DNA of 11,631 nucleotides from Verrucomicrobiota bacterium (GTDB lineage Bacteria > Verrucomicrobiota > Verrucomicrobiia > Limisphaerales > UBA1100): positions 1 through 11,631 of the forward strand of contig JAPKEI010000053.1 of NCBI GenBank assembly GCA_028872685.1, written 5' to 3'. A model generated the notes under the pieces. That model did not search any database. It was not told the DNA's origin and worked only from the letters and a program-made list of their open reading frames with translations. The translations under genes were made by a program, and so were the position numbers. Shown here piece by piece: positions 5,465-11,631 of this stretch; the first letter of the stretch is position 1; each line of letters begins with the position of its first letter.

Positions 5465-6928
5465 ATGATTGCCAACGAACAAAAAGTCAGTTCCCGCACG
5501 AGTCAAGGTGTTCGACAGATTAGATCGCGTCTGTCCAACACCCGCCTCGTCGAGAACCGCGGCCGCGTGACGCAGATGATCGGATTGGTCATTGAATCAC
5601 AGGGCCCGATGGCGTCAGTCGGCGAAATTTGCCGCATCGAGTCGCGCATCACCGGCAAAAAATTACTGGCCGAAGTGGTCGGCTTTCGCGATCGCAATCT
5701 GCTCCTGATGCCGCTCGGCGATGCGCAGGGCATTTGCCCGGGCAGCGAAGTGGTCGCCACCGGCGATTCCCTCCGCGTGCCTGTGGGCGAGGCGCTCTTG
5801 GGCCGGGTGATCGATGGCATGGGCCAGCCGCTCGATGATTTGGGTGACATCCCGCAACAGCCACTCGCCGAGCTGGACCTCCAAACACCGCACCCACTCA
5901 AGCGCGGCCGCATCGATCAACCTTTTGAAACCGGCATCAAAGCCATCGACACATTTACTCCACTTGGCCGCGGCCAACGCCTTGGCATCTTCGCCGGCAG
6001 CGGTGTGGGCAAATCCACTTTGATGGGGATGATGGCCAGCAAATCCGAGGCGGACGTGAACGTGATCGCCCTCATTGGTGAGCGGGGCAGGGAAGTCCGC
6101 GAATTTTTGGAACGCGATCTCGATGAAGCTGGTCGCGCAAAATCCGTGGTCGTCGTCGCCACTTCCAACGAGCCGGCACTTGCCCGCGTGAAGGGAACTT
6201 TTTTGGCAATGACCATCGCTGAACATTTCCGAAGCCAAGGCAAAAACGTTTTGTTGATGATGGATTCCATCACCCGTTTTGCGATGGCCCAGCGCGAGAT
6301 TGGCCTCGCCATTGGCGAGCCACCTAGTTCGCGTGGCTACACGCCTTCGGTTTTTTCATTGCTGCCGCAACTGCTCGAACGTGCAGGCAACAACGAGCAC
6401 GGCTCCATCACCGGCCTGTTTAATGTATTGGTGGAGGGCGATGATATGAATGACCCCGTGGCCGACGCCGCGCGGTCCATCCTCGACGGGCATCTCGTGC
6501 TCTCGCGCGAATTGGCCTCGCAAAATCATTATCCCGCCATTGACGTTTTAGAGAGCGTGAGCCGCCTCGCGCACGATCTGCTCTCACCCGAGGAACGCGC
6601 CCACATGGGCAACGCGCGCGAATGTATGGCGGTGTATCGCAAGAGCCAGGATTTGATATCGATTGGCGCGTATCAGCCCGGCAGCAATCCGAAGATCGAC
6701 GAAGCTATCAGCCTGCACGAACCGCTGCGTGAATTTTTGCGGCAGGATACCACCGTGGGCAATGGCCGAGAGGAAAGTTGGCAGCAACTCATCCAAACTC
6801 TGGGGCAAGCCCAGCCCGCCCAATCCGAGCTTGCGCCGGAAGGGCAATTTGCTCCGCAAATGCAACCACAGGCCGGTTTCCCCGCGCCCGAACAACAACC
6901 CAGCGGGCAACCGCCAATGATGGCCTGA
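5465..6928 (+). CDS. fliI: Flagellar export ATPase FliI
   Basis: FliI is the F1-beta-like ATPase that energises and prepares substrates for flagellar export at the cytoplasmic face. The 487-residue product has an N-terminal beta-barrel region (about 33-105), Walker A at 177-185 (AGSGVGKST), the GERGREV segment with the catalytic glutamate (205-211), and Walker B at 253-257 (LLMMD). The type III ATPase signature around RFAMAQREIGLAIGEPPSSRGY (261-282) follows, then the C-terminal helical domain to about 445. It ends in a Gln/Pro/Ala-rich tail (about 448-487) that the well-studied homologues lack. The gene follows fliH by 8 bp and is followed after 1 bp by fliJ, suggesting translational coupling. 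No Shine-Dalgarno is seen (cataaattttgaa). Confidence 0.98.
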   Translation: MIANEQKVSSRTSQGVRQIRSRLSNTRLVENRGRVTQMIGLVIESQGPMASVGEICRIESRITGKKLLAEVVGFRDRNLLLMPLGDAQGICPGSEVVATGDSLRVPVGEALLGRVIDGMGQPLDDLGDIPQQPLAELDLQTPHPLKRGRIDQPFETGIKAIDTFTPLGRGQRLGIFAGSGVGKSTLMGMMASKSEADVNVIALIGERGREVREFLERDLDEAGRAKSVVVVATSNEPALARVKGTFLAMTIAEHFRSQGKNVLLMMDSITRFAMAQREIGLAIGEPPSSRGYTPSVFSLLPQLLERAGNNEHGSITGLFNVLVEGDDMNDPVADAARSILDGHLVLSRELASQNHYPAIDVLESVSRLAHDLLSPEERAHMGNARECMAVYRKSQDLISIGAYQPGSNPKIDEAISLHEPLREFLRQDTTVGNGREESWQQLIQTLGQAQPAQSELAPEGQFAPQMQPQAGFPAPEQQPSGQPPMMA

Positions 6929-6929
6929 A

Positions 6930-7385
6930 ATGAAACCATTTAAATTTTCACTCAAGACCGTGCTGGAAGTTCGCTTCAATGAGGAACAAGTGGCCAGCGA
7001 CGTGTACGCCCGCGCCCGTGGCGAAGTGGAAGCGCTCCAATTGCACTGGCGCGCACTGGGTGAAGCAGTGGATGCAAATTTAACCGCCTGTCGCAGCGCC
7101 TTCGACGGTCAGGCGCAAAGCGGCGATTTGGCCCAATTGCAGGGATCGCTGCGTTCGTTGCGCGCGCAGTTGGCGGAGTTGGAACCGGAACTGCTACGCT
7201 TGCAAGGTGTGATGGATGAAAAATGGCAGTTGCTGATCGAAGCCCGTCAACGCCGCGAGGCACTCGAAAAAATGCGTGACAAAAAACAAACGCTGCACCA
7301 ACGCGAAGCCCGCCGCACGGAACAGAATGCCATCGATGAAATGGTGCTGCTACGCGAAGCCAGCGGAATGGCCACGAAAATTTAA
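6930..7385 (+). CDS. fliJ: Flagellar export chaperone/stalk protein FliJ
   Basis: FliJ is the small coiled-coil protein that fits into the FliI ring like the F1 gamma subunit and contacts the export gate protein FlhA. The 151-residue product begins with the family's FKFSLKTVLEVR (4-15). It is almost wholly predicted alpha-helix with two long amphipathic segments (about 16-60 and 65-140), rich in Glu, Gln, Arg and Leu. Length agrees with FliJ (about 147). FliJ is weakly conserved, so identification leans on the N-terminal motif, the coiled-coil character and the place directly after fliI. Its ATG lies 1 bp after the fliI stop, and no Shine-Dalgarno is visible. Confidence 0.9.
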   Translation: MKPFKFSLKTVLEVRFNEEQVASDVYARARGEVEALQLHWRALGEAVDANLTACRSAFDGQAQSGDLAQLQGSLRSLRAQLAELEPELLRLQGVMDEKWQLLIEARQRREALEKMRDKKQTLHQREARRTEQNAIDEMVLLREASGMATKI

Positions 7386-7386
7386 T

Positions 7387-7392
7387 GGGGGA
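7387..7392 (+). promoter_or_regulatory. Shine-Dalgarno site of the MotE-like gene
   Basis: GGGGGA lies 5 nt before the ATG at 7398, directly after the fliJ stop. Two nearby out-of-frame ATGs (7385, 7393) hit stop codons within a few codons, so 7398 is the sensible start. Confidence 0.5.
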
Positions 7393-7397
7393 ATGAT

Positions 7398-8210
7398 ATG
7401 AAAAAGATTTTAAAATCACGATGGTTTGTCGCTCTGTTGGGAGGCATTTTGTTTATCGCCACGTTGGTTGGGTTGACGTTGAAATCGAAAGACATGTTGT
7501 TGCAGTCGGCGGTCGAGCAGTCCGGCGTGGTCAAGCAGGCGGCGAAGAAGAAAAAGGTGGAGATTGCGAAAGAAGCCGAAAAGCCCAAGACCATGGTGGA
7601 TACCGCAAAAACAGAAGAATCCGAGGAACATAAGACAAAACAGCCGGAAGATGACCGCACCATCGAGCGGCGATTCGGGGATCTCAATCGCATCACCGCG
7701 GCGGGTGACTTGGAAATTACCGACCCGGGTTTACGTGACCTCATCCAGCGACTCCAAGCCCGCGGGAAATACCTGAAACAACGCGAGGCTGAACTTGAAG
7801 AGTTGAACAGTCACATCAGCGAACAACTCAAGGAACTACATTTTCACACCAACCACATCTCCACAACCCGCGCGCACTTGGACAAATTGTTTGAGGGCAA
7901 AGTGATTCAGATTCAGCAGATTGAAACCAACAAGCTAATGCGGTTGGCGGGCATTTATGAGAATATTATGAATCAAGGGGATGCGGGAGCGCGTGAAGCG
8001 AATCTCAGAAATCTGATTCGGGCTACTCAGGATGATGATCCCACTTTGAATCCAAAAATCTTTCAGTACATGGCCCCGACCAATCAGGCGACCATCGTGA
8101 GCACGCTGATTTCCGGTGATGCCGAGGACGTAAAACTTTACAACACACTCATTAAAGACTGGCGCCGTACCATGCCGAATACCGGCTCGGCACCACTATT
8201 CACACCATAA
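7398..8210 (+). CDS. Membrane-anchored coiled-coil protein, MotE/MgtE-N-like
   Basis: The 270-residue product has a short positive N-terminus (MKKILKSR) and one membrane helix (about 9-28). A Lys/Glu-rich, probably disordered linker (45-90) and a coiled coil (about 110-175) follow. The C-terminal helical domain begins NKLMRLAGIYENIMN (178-192) and continues to about 255. That domain resembles the MgtE N-terminal/MotE-type fold, in which a 'LA.IYE.M' helix is followed by repeated short helices (KIFQYMAPTNQATIVSTLI, 220-238). In several flagellar operons a gene of this kind follows fliJ; MotE in rhizobia is a chaperone for the stator-associated MotC. I infer a periplasmic or inner-membrane role in stator or motor assembly, without proof. 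The stop overlaps the fliK start by 1 bp (TAATG), implying coupled translation. Confidence 0.65.
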   Translation: MKKILKSRWFVALLGGILFIATLVGLTLKSKDMLLQSAVEQSGVVKQAAKKKKVEIAKEAEKPKTMVDTAKTEESEEHKTKQPEDDRTIERRFGDLNRITAAGDLEITDPGLRDLIQRLQARGKYLKQREAELEELNSHISEQLKELHFHTNHISTTRAHLDKLFEGKVIQIQQIETNKLMRLAGIYENIMNQGDAGAREANLRNLIRATQDDDPTLNPKIFQYMAPTNQATIVSTLISGDAEDVKLYNTLIKDWRRTMPNTGSAPLFTP

Positions 8211-9640
8211 TGACACCCTTACCCACACAATCCACAGCTACCGATGCACCCGCAGCGGATCCTGTTTTTGGCCTGATGACTCCGGCCGAACCTGCCGCAG
8301 CGAATCAGGACTTCGATAAAGTATTTCGCGAAGCTTCCGGTGAAACCGAGGCCGCCGAGGAGGAAAAATCTGCCGAGGATAAATCCGAATCCAAAATCAA
8401 AGATGAGGCCGCGCGGCAAAAAAACCGCGCCAAGGAATTGGCCGGGCTGGGCCATTCATCTCCGTTGCAGCCAGACCTTGCGAGCCAAGCCAAATCCAAG
8501 GCTAAATTGGAAGTGAGTGCGAAAGCAACTCAGCTCAACGGGCAACAAATTCAAACCACCGAAACCGCAAAGGCAGAGGTCGGTTCGAAACTTTCAAGCG
8601 AGTCGAAGTTGCTGAAGGCTCAAGCCCAAACCGACTCCAAGTCCGTTGAAAACAATGAGTCCAAAGCCGAAACCGCCAAAGCAGCCCGCCAAACATTACA
8701 GGCGCGCAAGCAAGCTGCCGCGAAGCAAACTGTCCAACTGAAAAAACAAAAGGCTGCGCGCGCGCAAATAAAGACCGAAGACACCAAGCACGCTCAAGCC
8801 AAAGCTGAATTGGAAGGCGTGCGGCAAAATTTTCCCACCGCTGCGTCGGCTAAAGGCGCGTCGGTAAAACCCGCGCAATCGGCTGATAAGACCGGCAATT
8901 TACCGGAAGGCGAATGGGAAATCGTGAACGGCACACAACTTGCTCAGAACGATCATAAGATGGCCATGATGGCAAAATCAATCACCCCCGCATCGGAAGG
9001 GTCCGTGGCGAGATGGGAAGAGCTGCGTCCGGCGACTAGTGCCGAGCTCGGCGGCGGTGCGTCCAGCCAACAACAGGACTTGCCACGCGAACAAGCCAAG
9101 GAATTTACCGCACCGATTCAAGCAACCTCCGCTCCCGCCGCCACCGGCACTGCGGCTACTCAGGCTTTCACGCCTGCACCCGGACAAATCTCTGCCACGC
9201 TTGAGAAAATTTGGAATGCCGTTACCACTTTCCGCACCAAGGGCGCTGATCAGTGGACGGTGAAGTTACAGGCAGAAAACCAAACTCAAATGGAACTGAC
9301 CATTCGCTACAGCCAGGGCGGTTTGGAAATTCAGGCGCGGTTGGGGCAGGGCGATGGCCAACAGCTCGCCGGCCAATGGAATGAGCTGCAACAATCCCTC
9401 GCCGAACGCGGGGTGACCCTTCGGAACTTGGATCGCGAAGAGGCCGAATTACCCCGTTTTTCCGAGGATTTAGACGATTTTAACTCTTCCGAAAGCCGCC
9501 GCCACGCGTCGGCCGGGGAGGATGATGATAAGCCGCTCAACTGGGGTGGTCTGGAAAATAACCGCGAGGAAGAGGACGCTCCCGCCCCGCGGCGCGCCAC
9601 CGCGCGCACCGAAAATGCCAGTTGGGAAAGCTGGGCATAA
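8210..9640 (+). CDS. fliK: Flagellar hook-length control protein FliK
   Basis: FliK is the secreted ruler that measures the hook and switches export from hook to filament substrates. The 476-residue product has a long low-complexity, probably unfolded N-terminal two-thirds (about 1-340). This part is rich in Ala, Lys, Gln, Glu and Ser, as expected of a ruler. The compact Flg_hook-type domain follows at about 345-410: WTVKLQAENQTQMELTIRY, GGLEIQARLG, then LAGQWNELQQSLAERGVTL. After it comes an unusual acidic tail of about 65 residues ending NASWESWA. Sequence identity in the ruler is not expected to be conserved, so the call rests on the C-domain, composition, length and place before flgD-flgE. 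The ATG overlaps the preceding stop by 1 bp and has no Shine-Dalgarno. Confidence 0.88.
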   Translation: MTPLPTQSTATDAPAADPVFGLMTPAEPAAANQDFDKVFREASGETEAAEEEKSAEDKSESKIKDEAARQKNRAKELAGLGHSSPLQPDLASQAKSKAKLEVSAKATQLNGQQIQTTETAKAEVGSKLSSESKLLKAQAQTDSKSVENNESKAETAKAARQTLQARKQAAAKQTVQLKKQKAARAQIKTEDTKHAQAKAELEGVRQNFPTAASAKGASVKPAQSADKTGNLPEGEWEIVNGTQLAQNDHKMAMMAKSITPASEGSVARWEELRPATSAELGGGASSQQQDLPREQAKEFTAPIQATSAPAATGTAATQAFTPAPGQISATLEKIWNAVTTFRTKGADQWTVKLQAENQTQMELTIRYSQGGLEIQARLGQGDGQQLAGQWNELQQSLAERGVTLRNLDREEAELPRFSEDLDDFNSSESRRHASAGEDDDKPLNWGGLENNREEEDAPAPRRATARTENASWESWA

Positions 9641-9642
9641 CG

Positions 9643-9648
9643 AGAGGA
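9643..9648 (+). promoter_or_regulatory. Shine-Dalgarno site of flgD
   Basis: AGAGGA lies 7 nt before the flgD ATG at 9656, in the 15-bp gap after fliK. It is a clear purine-rich ribosome-binding site. Confidence 0.55.
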
Positions 9649-9655
9649 ACGAACC

Positions 9656-10105
9656 ATGATTGTAAACTCCACACAAATTACTGGATTCAAAGCCGAAGCC
9701 CCGGAGGCGGTTGAGCGCGTGCCGGTGAAGATGCTTGGCCAGAATGAATTTTTGAAATTGCTCGTCACACAGATGCGCAATCAGGACCCGATGCAGCCGG
9801 TGAGCGATACCGAGTTTATCGCGCAAATGGCGCAGTTCAGCAGCTTGGAGCAAACCAAGAGCATGGGCGCCGACATCGCCAAGCTGCGCCAAGGCAACGA
9901 CTTCTTGCAGGCCACCAACCTGCTGGGCAAAGAAGTGCGCCTCCTCACTGGGGATTTGGATTTTACGAAAGGAATCGTGACTGACCTCAACGTCAAGGAT
10001 GGCGAAGCGAGGATTATTGTGGGTAATAAAACCTACACCCTGGACCAAGTGAACTCCGTTACTGCGGAGGCTCCAAAAACCGAAGAAAATACAACCACGG
10101 AATAA
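9656..10105 (+). CDS. flgD: Flagellar hook cap/assembly protein FlgD (short form)
   Basis: FlgD caps the growing hook and guides FlgE assembly. The 149-residue product contains the diagnostic N-terminal block: LGQNEFLKLLVTQMRNQDP (27-45), then MQPVSDTEFIAQMAQFSSLEQ (46-66). A small beta-rich domain follows (LLGKEVRLL, GIVTDLNVKDGEARIIVG, about 89-135), like the Tudor-type fold. It is much shorter than enteric FlgD (about 230 residues) and lacks an Ig-like FlgD domain. Short forms are known in Bacillus and others, so this is not evidence of truncation. The tail is acidic/Thr-rich (KTEENTTTE). flgE follows after 3 bp, so the hook and its cap are tightly coupled. Confidence 0.94.
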   Translation: MIVNSTQITGFKAEAPEAVERVPVKMLGQNEFLKLLVTQMRNQDPMQPVSDTEFIAQMAQFSSLEQTKSMGADIAKLRQGNDFLQATNLLGKEVRLLTGDLDFTKGIVTDLNVKDGEARIIVGNKTYTLDQVNSVTAEAPKTEENTTTE

Positions 10106-10108
10106 GTC

Positions 10109-11536
10109 ATGATTCGATCACTCAATACCGGCGTACTCGGCATCAAGCAGTTTCAAACCAGCCTTGATGCCATTGGTAATAACCTGGCCAACATTAATAC
10201 TATCGGCTTCAAGGGCGCCCGCGTCGATTTCTCGGACACTCTCGCGCAGACTATGCGTGCCCCCACGCCCGACACCGCCACCACCAGTGGCGCCGCCGGT
10301 ATGCAGGTGGGTAATGGTGTCACCGTGTCGGCCATCAAAAACCAGTTTACTCAGGGAGCCATCAAGCAAACCGGCGTGCGCACGGATATGGCCATCACCG
10401 GCGAAGGGTTTTTTATGGTGAAAGACGCCACCACCAACGAGTTGTTCGTCACCCGCGCGGGTGATTTCCGCGAAGATAAAAACGGATTTCTGGTTACCAA
10501 TGACGGCTTCCGCGTGCAGGGCCTCAACAAGCAGGCACCCGCCAATACCGCGGCGGAAAAACTGGAAATTGGCGATCTCAAGCTCGATGTGGGCAAGTAC
10601 ACCCAAGATCGTTCCGGCGTGTCTTTAAATACCTCCACCAATGTGCTCACCAAAACCGCCCACGCGTATACCACGGGTAATCAGGTGAAATTCAGCAGCA
10701 CCGTGCCCAATGTGGCCGGTGGAACAGCCACCACGTCCACGGTTTATTTTGTGGCAAAAGTTACCGATGACACTTTCAGTTTGCACAACACCGCGGCCGA
10801 TGCTGCATCCGGCGCGAATAAAGTGAACCATACCGTCGCCAGCCCAGCGGAGGTCACCGTGAGCAGCGTCACTTACGCCAGCGATTATTTGACCCTCGCT
10901 GCCGGCCACGGGATGACGACGGGTGATACGTTTTATGTAACCGGCGGCACCATGCCCGGCGGGTTAACCGACGGCAAAGCGTACTACGCTCGAGTGGCCA
11001 CTAATAATATATTTTTTCACACCACCGCTGCCGATGCCGCAGGCGCAACTAATACGGTGGACATCACCACCGCGGGCAGCGGATTCAAGTTTTACAAAGA
11101 CACCGGCACTGTCTCTTCACTCACTCTCACCGGTGGTGCGAGCATCAGCTCCTACAGCATGGGCGCCGATGGCAAGGTGAACATGCTGCTTACCGACGGC
11201 ACGCAATACTCACGGGCGCAGATGTTACTACAAAACTTTCAGAACCCTCAGGCGCTGCTCAAGCAGGGAGCTAACCTGTACGGCAACCTCGCCACGGCGG
11301 GCCCGGCGGGCATCACCACTTCCAGTGCCGGCGCCACGGAAATTCTCACCAACGCCAAGGCCCCCGGATCTTCCGGCATGGGCCGTATCGCGGCGGGTTC
11401 GCTCGAGCTCTCAAATGTTGACATGGCACGGGAGTTCTCTAACATGATTACAACGCAACGTGCCTTCCAGGCCAACGCCCGGGTGATCTCCACCAGTGAT
11501 GAGATACTCAAGGAAATGATGGCCCTGAAACGATAA
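10109..11536 (+). CDS. flgE: Flagellar hook protein FlgE with two inserted repeat domains
   Basis: FlgE polymerises into the curved hook that links rod and filament. The 475-residue product has the conserved N-terminal rod-type motif (IGNNLANINTIGFKGARVDFSD, 22-43, shown here in part). It continues with the hook-specific GVRTDMAITGEGFFMV (89-104) and VTRAGDFREDKNGFLV (114-129). It ends with the C-terminal helix (AGSLELSNVDMAREFSNM, 429-446), then ITTQRAFQANARVISTSDEIL. The middle (about 176-325) holds two similar modules of about 65-70 residues (see the repeat entry), replacing or adding to the usual D2 domain. Length is a little above enteric FlgE (about 400). Only a weak GGA lies before the start, 3 bp after flgD. 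It could in principle be a FlgG/FlgF relative, but position after fliK-flgD favours FlgE. Confidence 0.94.
   Translation: MIRSLNTGVLGIKQFQTSLDAIGNNLANINTIGFKGARVDFSDTLAQTMRAPTPDTATTSGAAGMQVGNGVTVSAIKNQFTQGAIKQTGVRTDMAITGEGFFMVKDATTNELFVTRAGDFREDKNGFLVTNDGFRVQGLNKQAPANTAAEKLEIGDLKLDVGKYTQDRSGVSLNTSTNVLTKTAHAYTTGNQVKFSSTVPNVAGGTATTSTVYFVAKVTDDTFSLHNTAADAASGANKVNHTVASPAEVTVSSVTYASDYLTLAAGHGMTTGDTFYVTGGTMPGGLTDGKAYYARVATNNIFFHTTAADAAGATNTVDITTAGSGFKFYKDTGTVSSLTLTGGASISSYSMGADGKVNMLLTDGTQYSRAQMLLQNFQNPQALLKQGANLYGNLATAGPAGITTSSAGATEILTNAKAPGSSGMGRIAAGSLELSNVDMAREFSNMITTQRAFQANARVISTSDEILKEMMALKR
10634..11083 (+). repeat. Two tandem imperfect repeat modules within flgE
   Basis: Residues about 176-243 (bases 10634-10837) and 256-325 (10874-11083) of FlgE resemble each other. 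Each runs: a 'vLT...H.yTTGnqv' start (NVLTKTAHAYTTGNQV versus DYLTLAAGHGMTTGDTF), a Gly/Thr turn, a 'vYFvakVtdDTFSLH' versus 'aYYARVATNNIFFH' strand pair, then NTAADAASGANKVNHT versus TTAADAAGATNTVDIT. The shared Txxx[AD]AA..A and TTG motifs are clear. Such modules with 'TGD...TYYV...F.L' patterns occur in phage fibres and surface proteins, from my general knowledge. They probably form surface-exposed beta domains of the hook. Confidence 0.8.
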
Positions 11537-11573
11537 TACAAACGCACACATAACTGATTTTTAACCAAAAAAC

Positions 11574-11579
11574 GGAGGT
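11574..11579 (+). promoter_or_regulatory. Strong Shine-Dalgarno site of the fliL-like gene
   Basis: GGAGGT lies 5 nt before the ATG at 11585. It is the strongest ribosome-binding site in the window. The 48-bp gap after flgE is the longest in the operon and shows no hairpin terminator, so read-through is expected. Confidence 0.7.
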
Positions 11580-11584
11580 AAACA

Positions 11585-11631
11585 ATGGCTGAAGAAGAAG
11601 CACAAGCACCCGAAGAAAACGCTGCCGCCGA
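11585..11631 (+). CDS. Start of an acidic protein, probably FliL (partial)
   Basis: Only the first 15 complete codons and 2 bases are present: MAEEEAQAPEENAAA. The strong Shine-Dalgarno and Ala/Glu-rich start show a real gene. FliL, a single-pass inner-membrane stator partner, often begins with such an acidic cytoplasmic segment before its membrane helix, and fliL commonly follows flgE or motAB and precedes fliM. I infer FliL from position and composition only; no diagnostic residue is in view. Other small flagellar proteins remain possible. Confidence 0.5.
   Translation, partial: MAEEEAQAPEENAAA

Noticed and set aside
11537..11584. Transcription terminator after flgE
   Set aside because: The 48-bp gap has no stem-loop followed by T-run, and a strong Shine-Dalgarno follows at once; the operon appears to continue.

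Overview
The window is one long block of flagellar basal-body, export and hook genes, all on the + strand, preceded by a divergent AT-rich control region and the 5' part of a gene on the - strand. The gene order, with tight spacing (1-bp overlap to 48-bp gap), is flgB-flgC-fliE-fliF-fliG-fliH-fliI-fliJ-(MotE-like)-fliK-flgD-flgE-(start of a probable fliL). I see no rRNA, tRNA, CRISPR array, insertion sequence or convincing terminator.

Organism: the genes encode a rod, MS ring, rotor and hook of the usual Gram-negative plan. Only some start codons have a Shine-Dalgarno sequence, the coding DNA is fairly GC-rich, and the operon is headed by a sigma-54 promoter. This suggests a flagellated Gram-negative bacterium outside the well-studied Proteobacteria. 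A PVC-group member such as Verrucomicrobiota is my tentative guess; it is inferred from general style, not proven by a marker gene.

Layout: 1-308 (-) is the N-terminal part of an unrecognised, probably exported protein. 309-602 is a non-coding divergent region. Its 421-570 stretch is about 30% GC and rich in A/T tracts. It carries two excellent sigma-54 (-24/-12) motifs facing outward: 371-387 on the - strand and 575-591 on the + strand. 603-1819 encodes proximal rod proteins (FlgB, FlgC) and the rod/MS-ring adaptor FliE. 1855-4802 encodes the MS ring (FliF) and rotor protein FliG. 4818-7385 encodes the export ATPase set FliH-FliI-FliJ. 7398-8210 encodes a membrane-anchored MotE-like protein. 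8210-11536 encodes hook-length control (FliK), hook cap (FlgD) and hook (FlgE). 11585 to the window end is the start of an acidic protein, probably FliL.

The products work together: FliF/FliG form the base in the inner membrane, FliH/FliI/FliJ energise and feed the export gate, FlgB/FlgC/FliE build the rod on the ring, and FlgD/FlgE/FliK build and measure the hook. The most notable points are the divergent sigma-54 promoter pair, the prediction that flgB mRNA is leaderless or nearly so, two tandem repeat domains inserted in the middle of FlgE, the unknown exported protein under the second sigma-54 promoter, and a mosaic of Shine-Dalgarno and non-Shine-Dalgarno starts in one operon.
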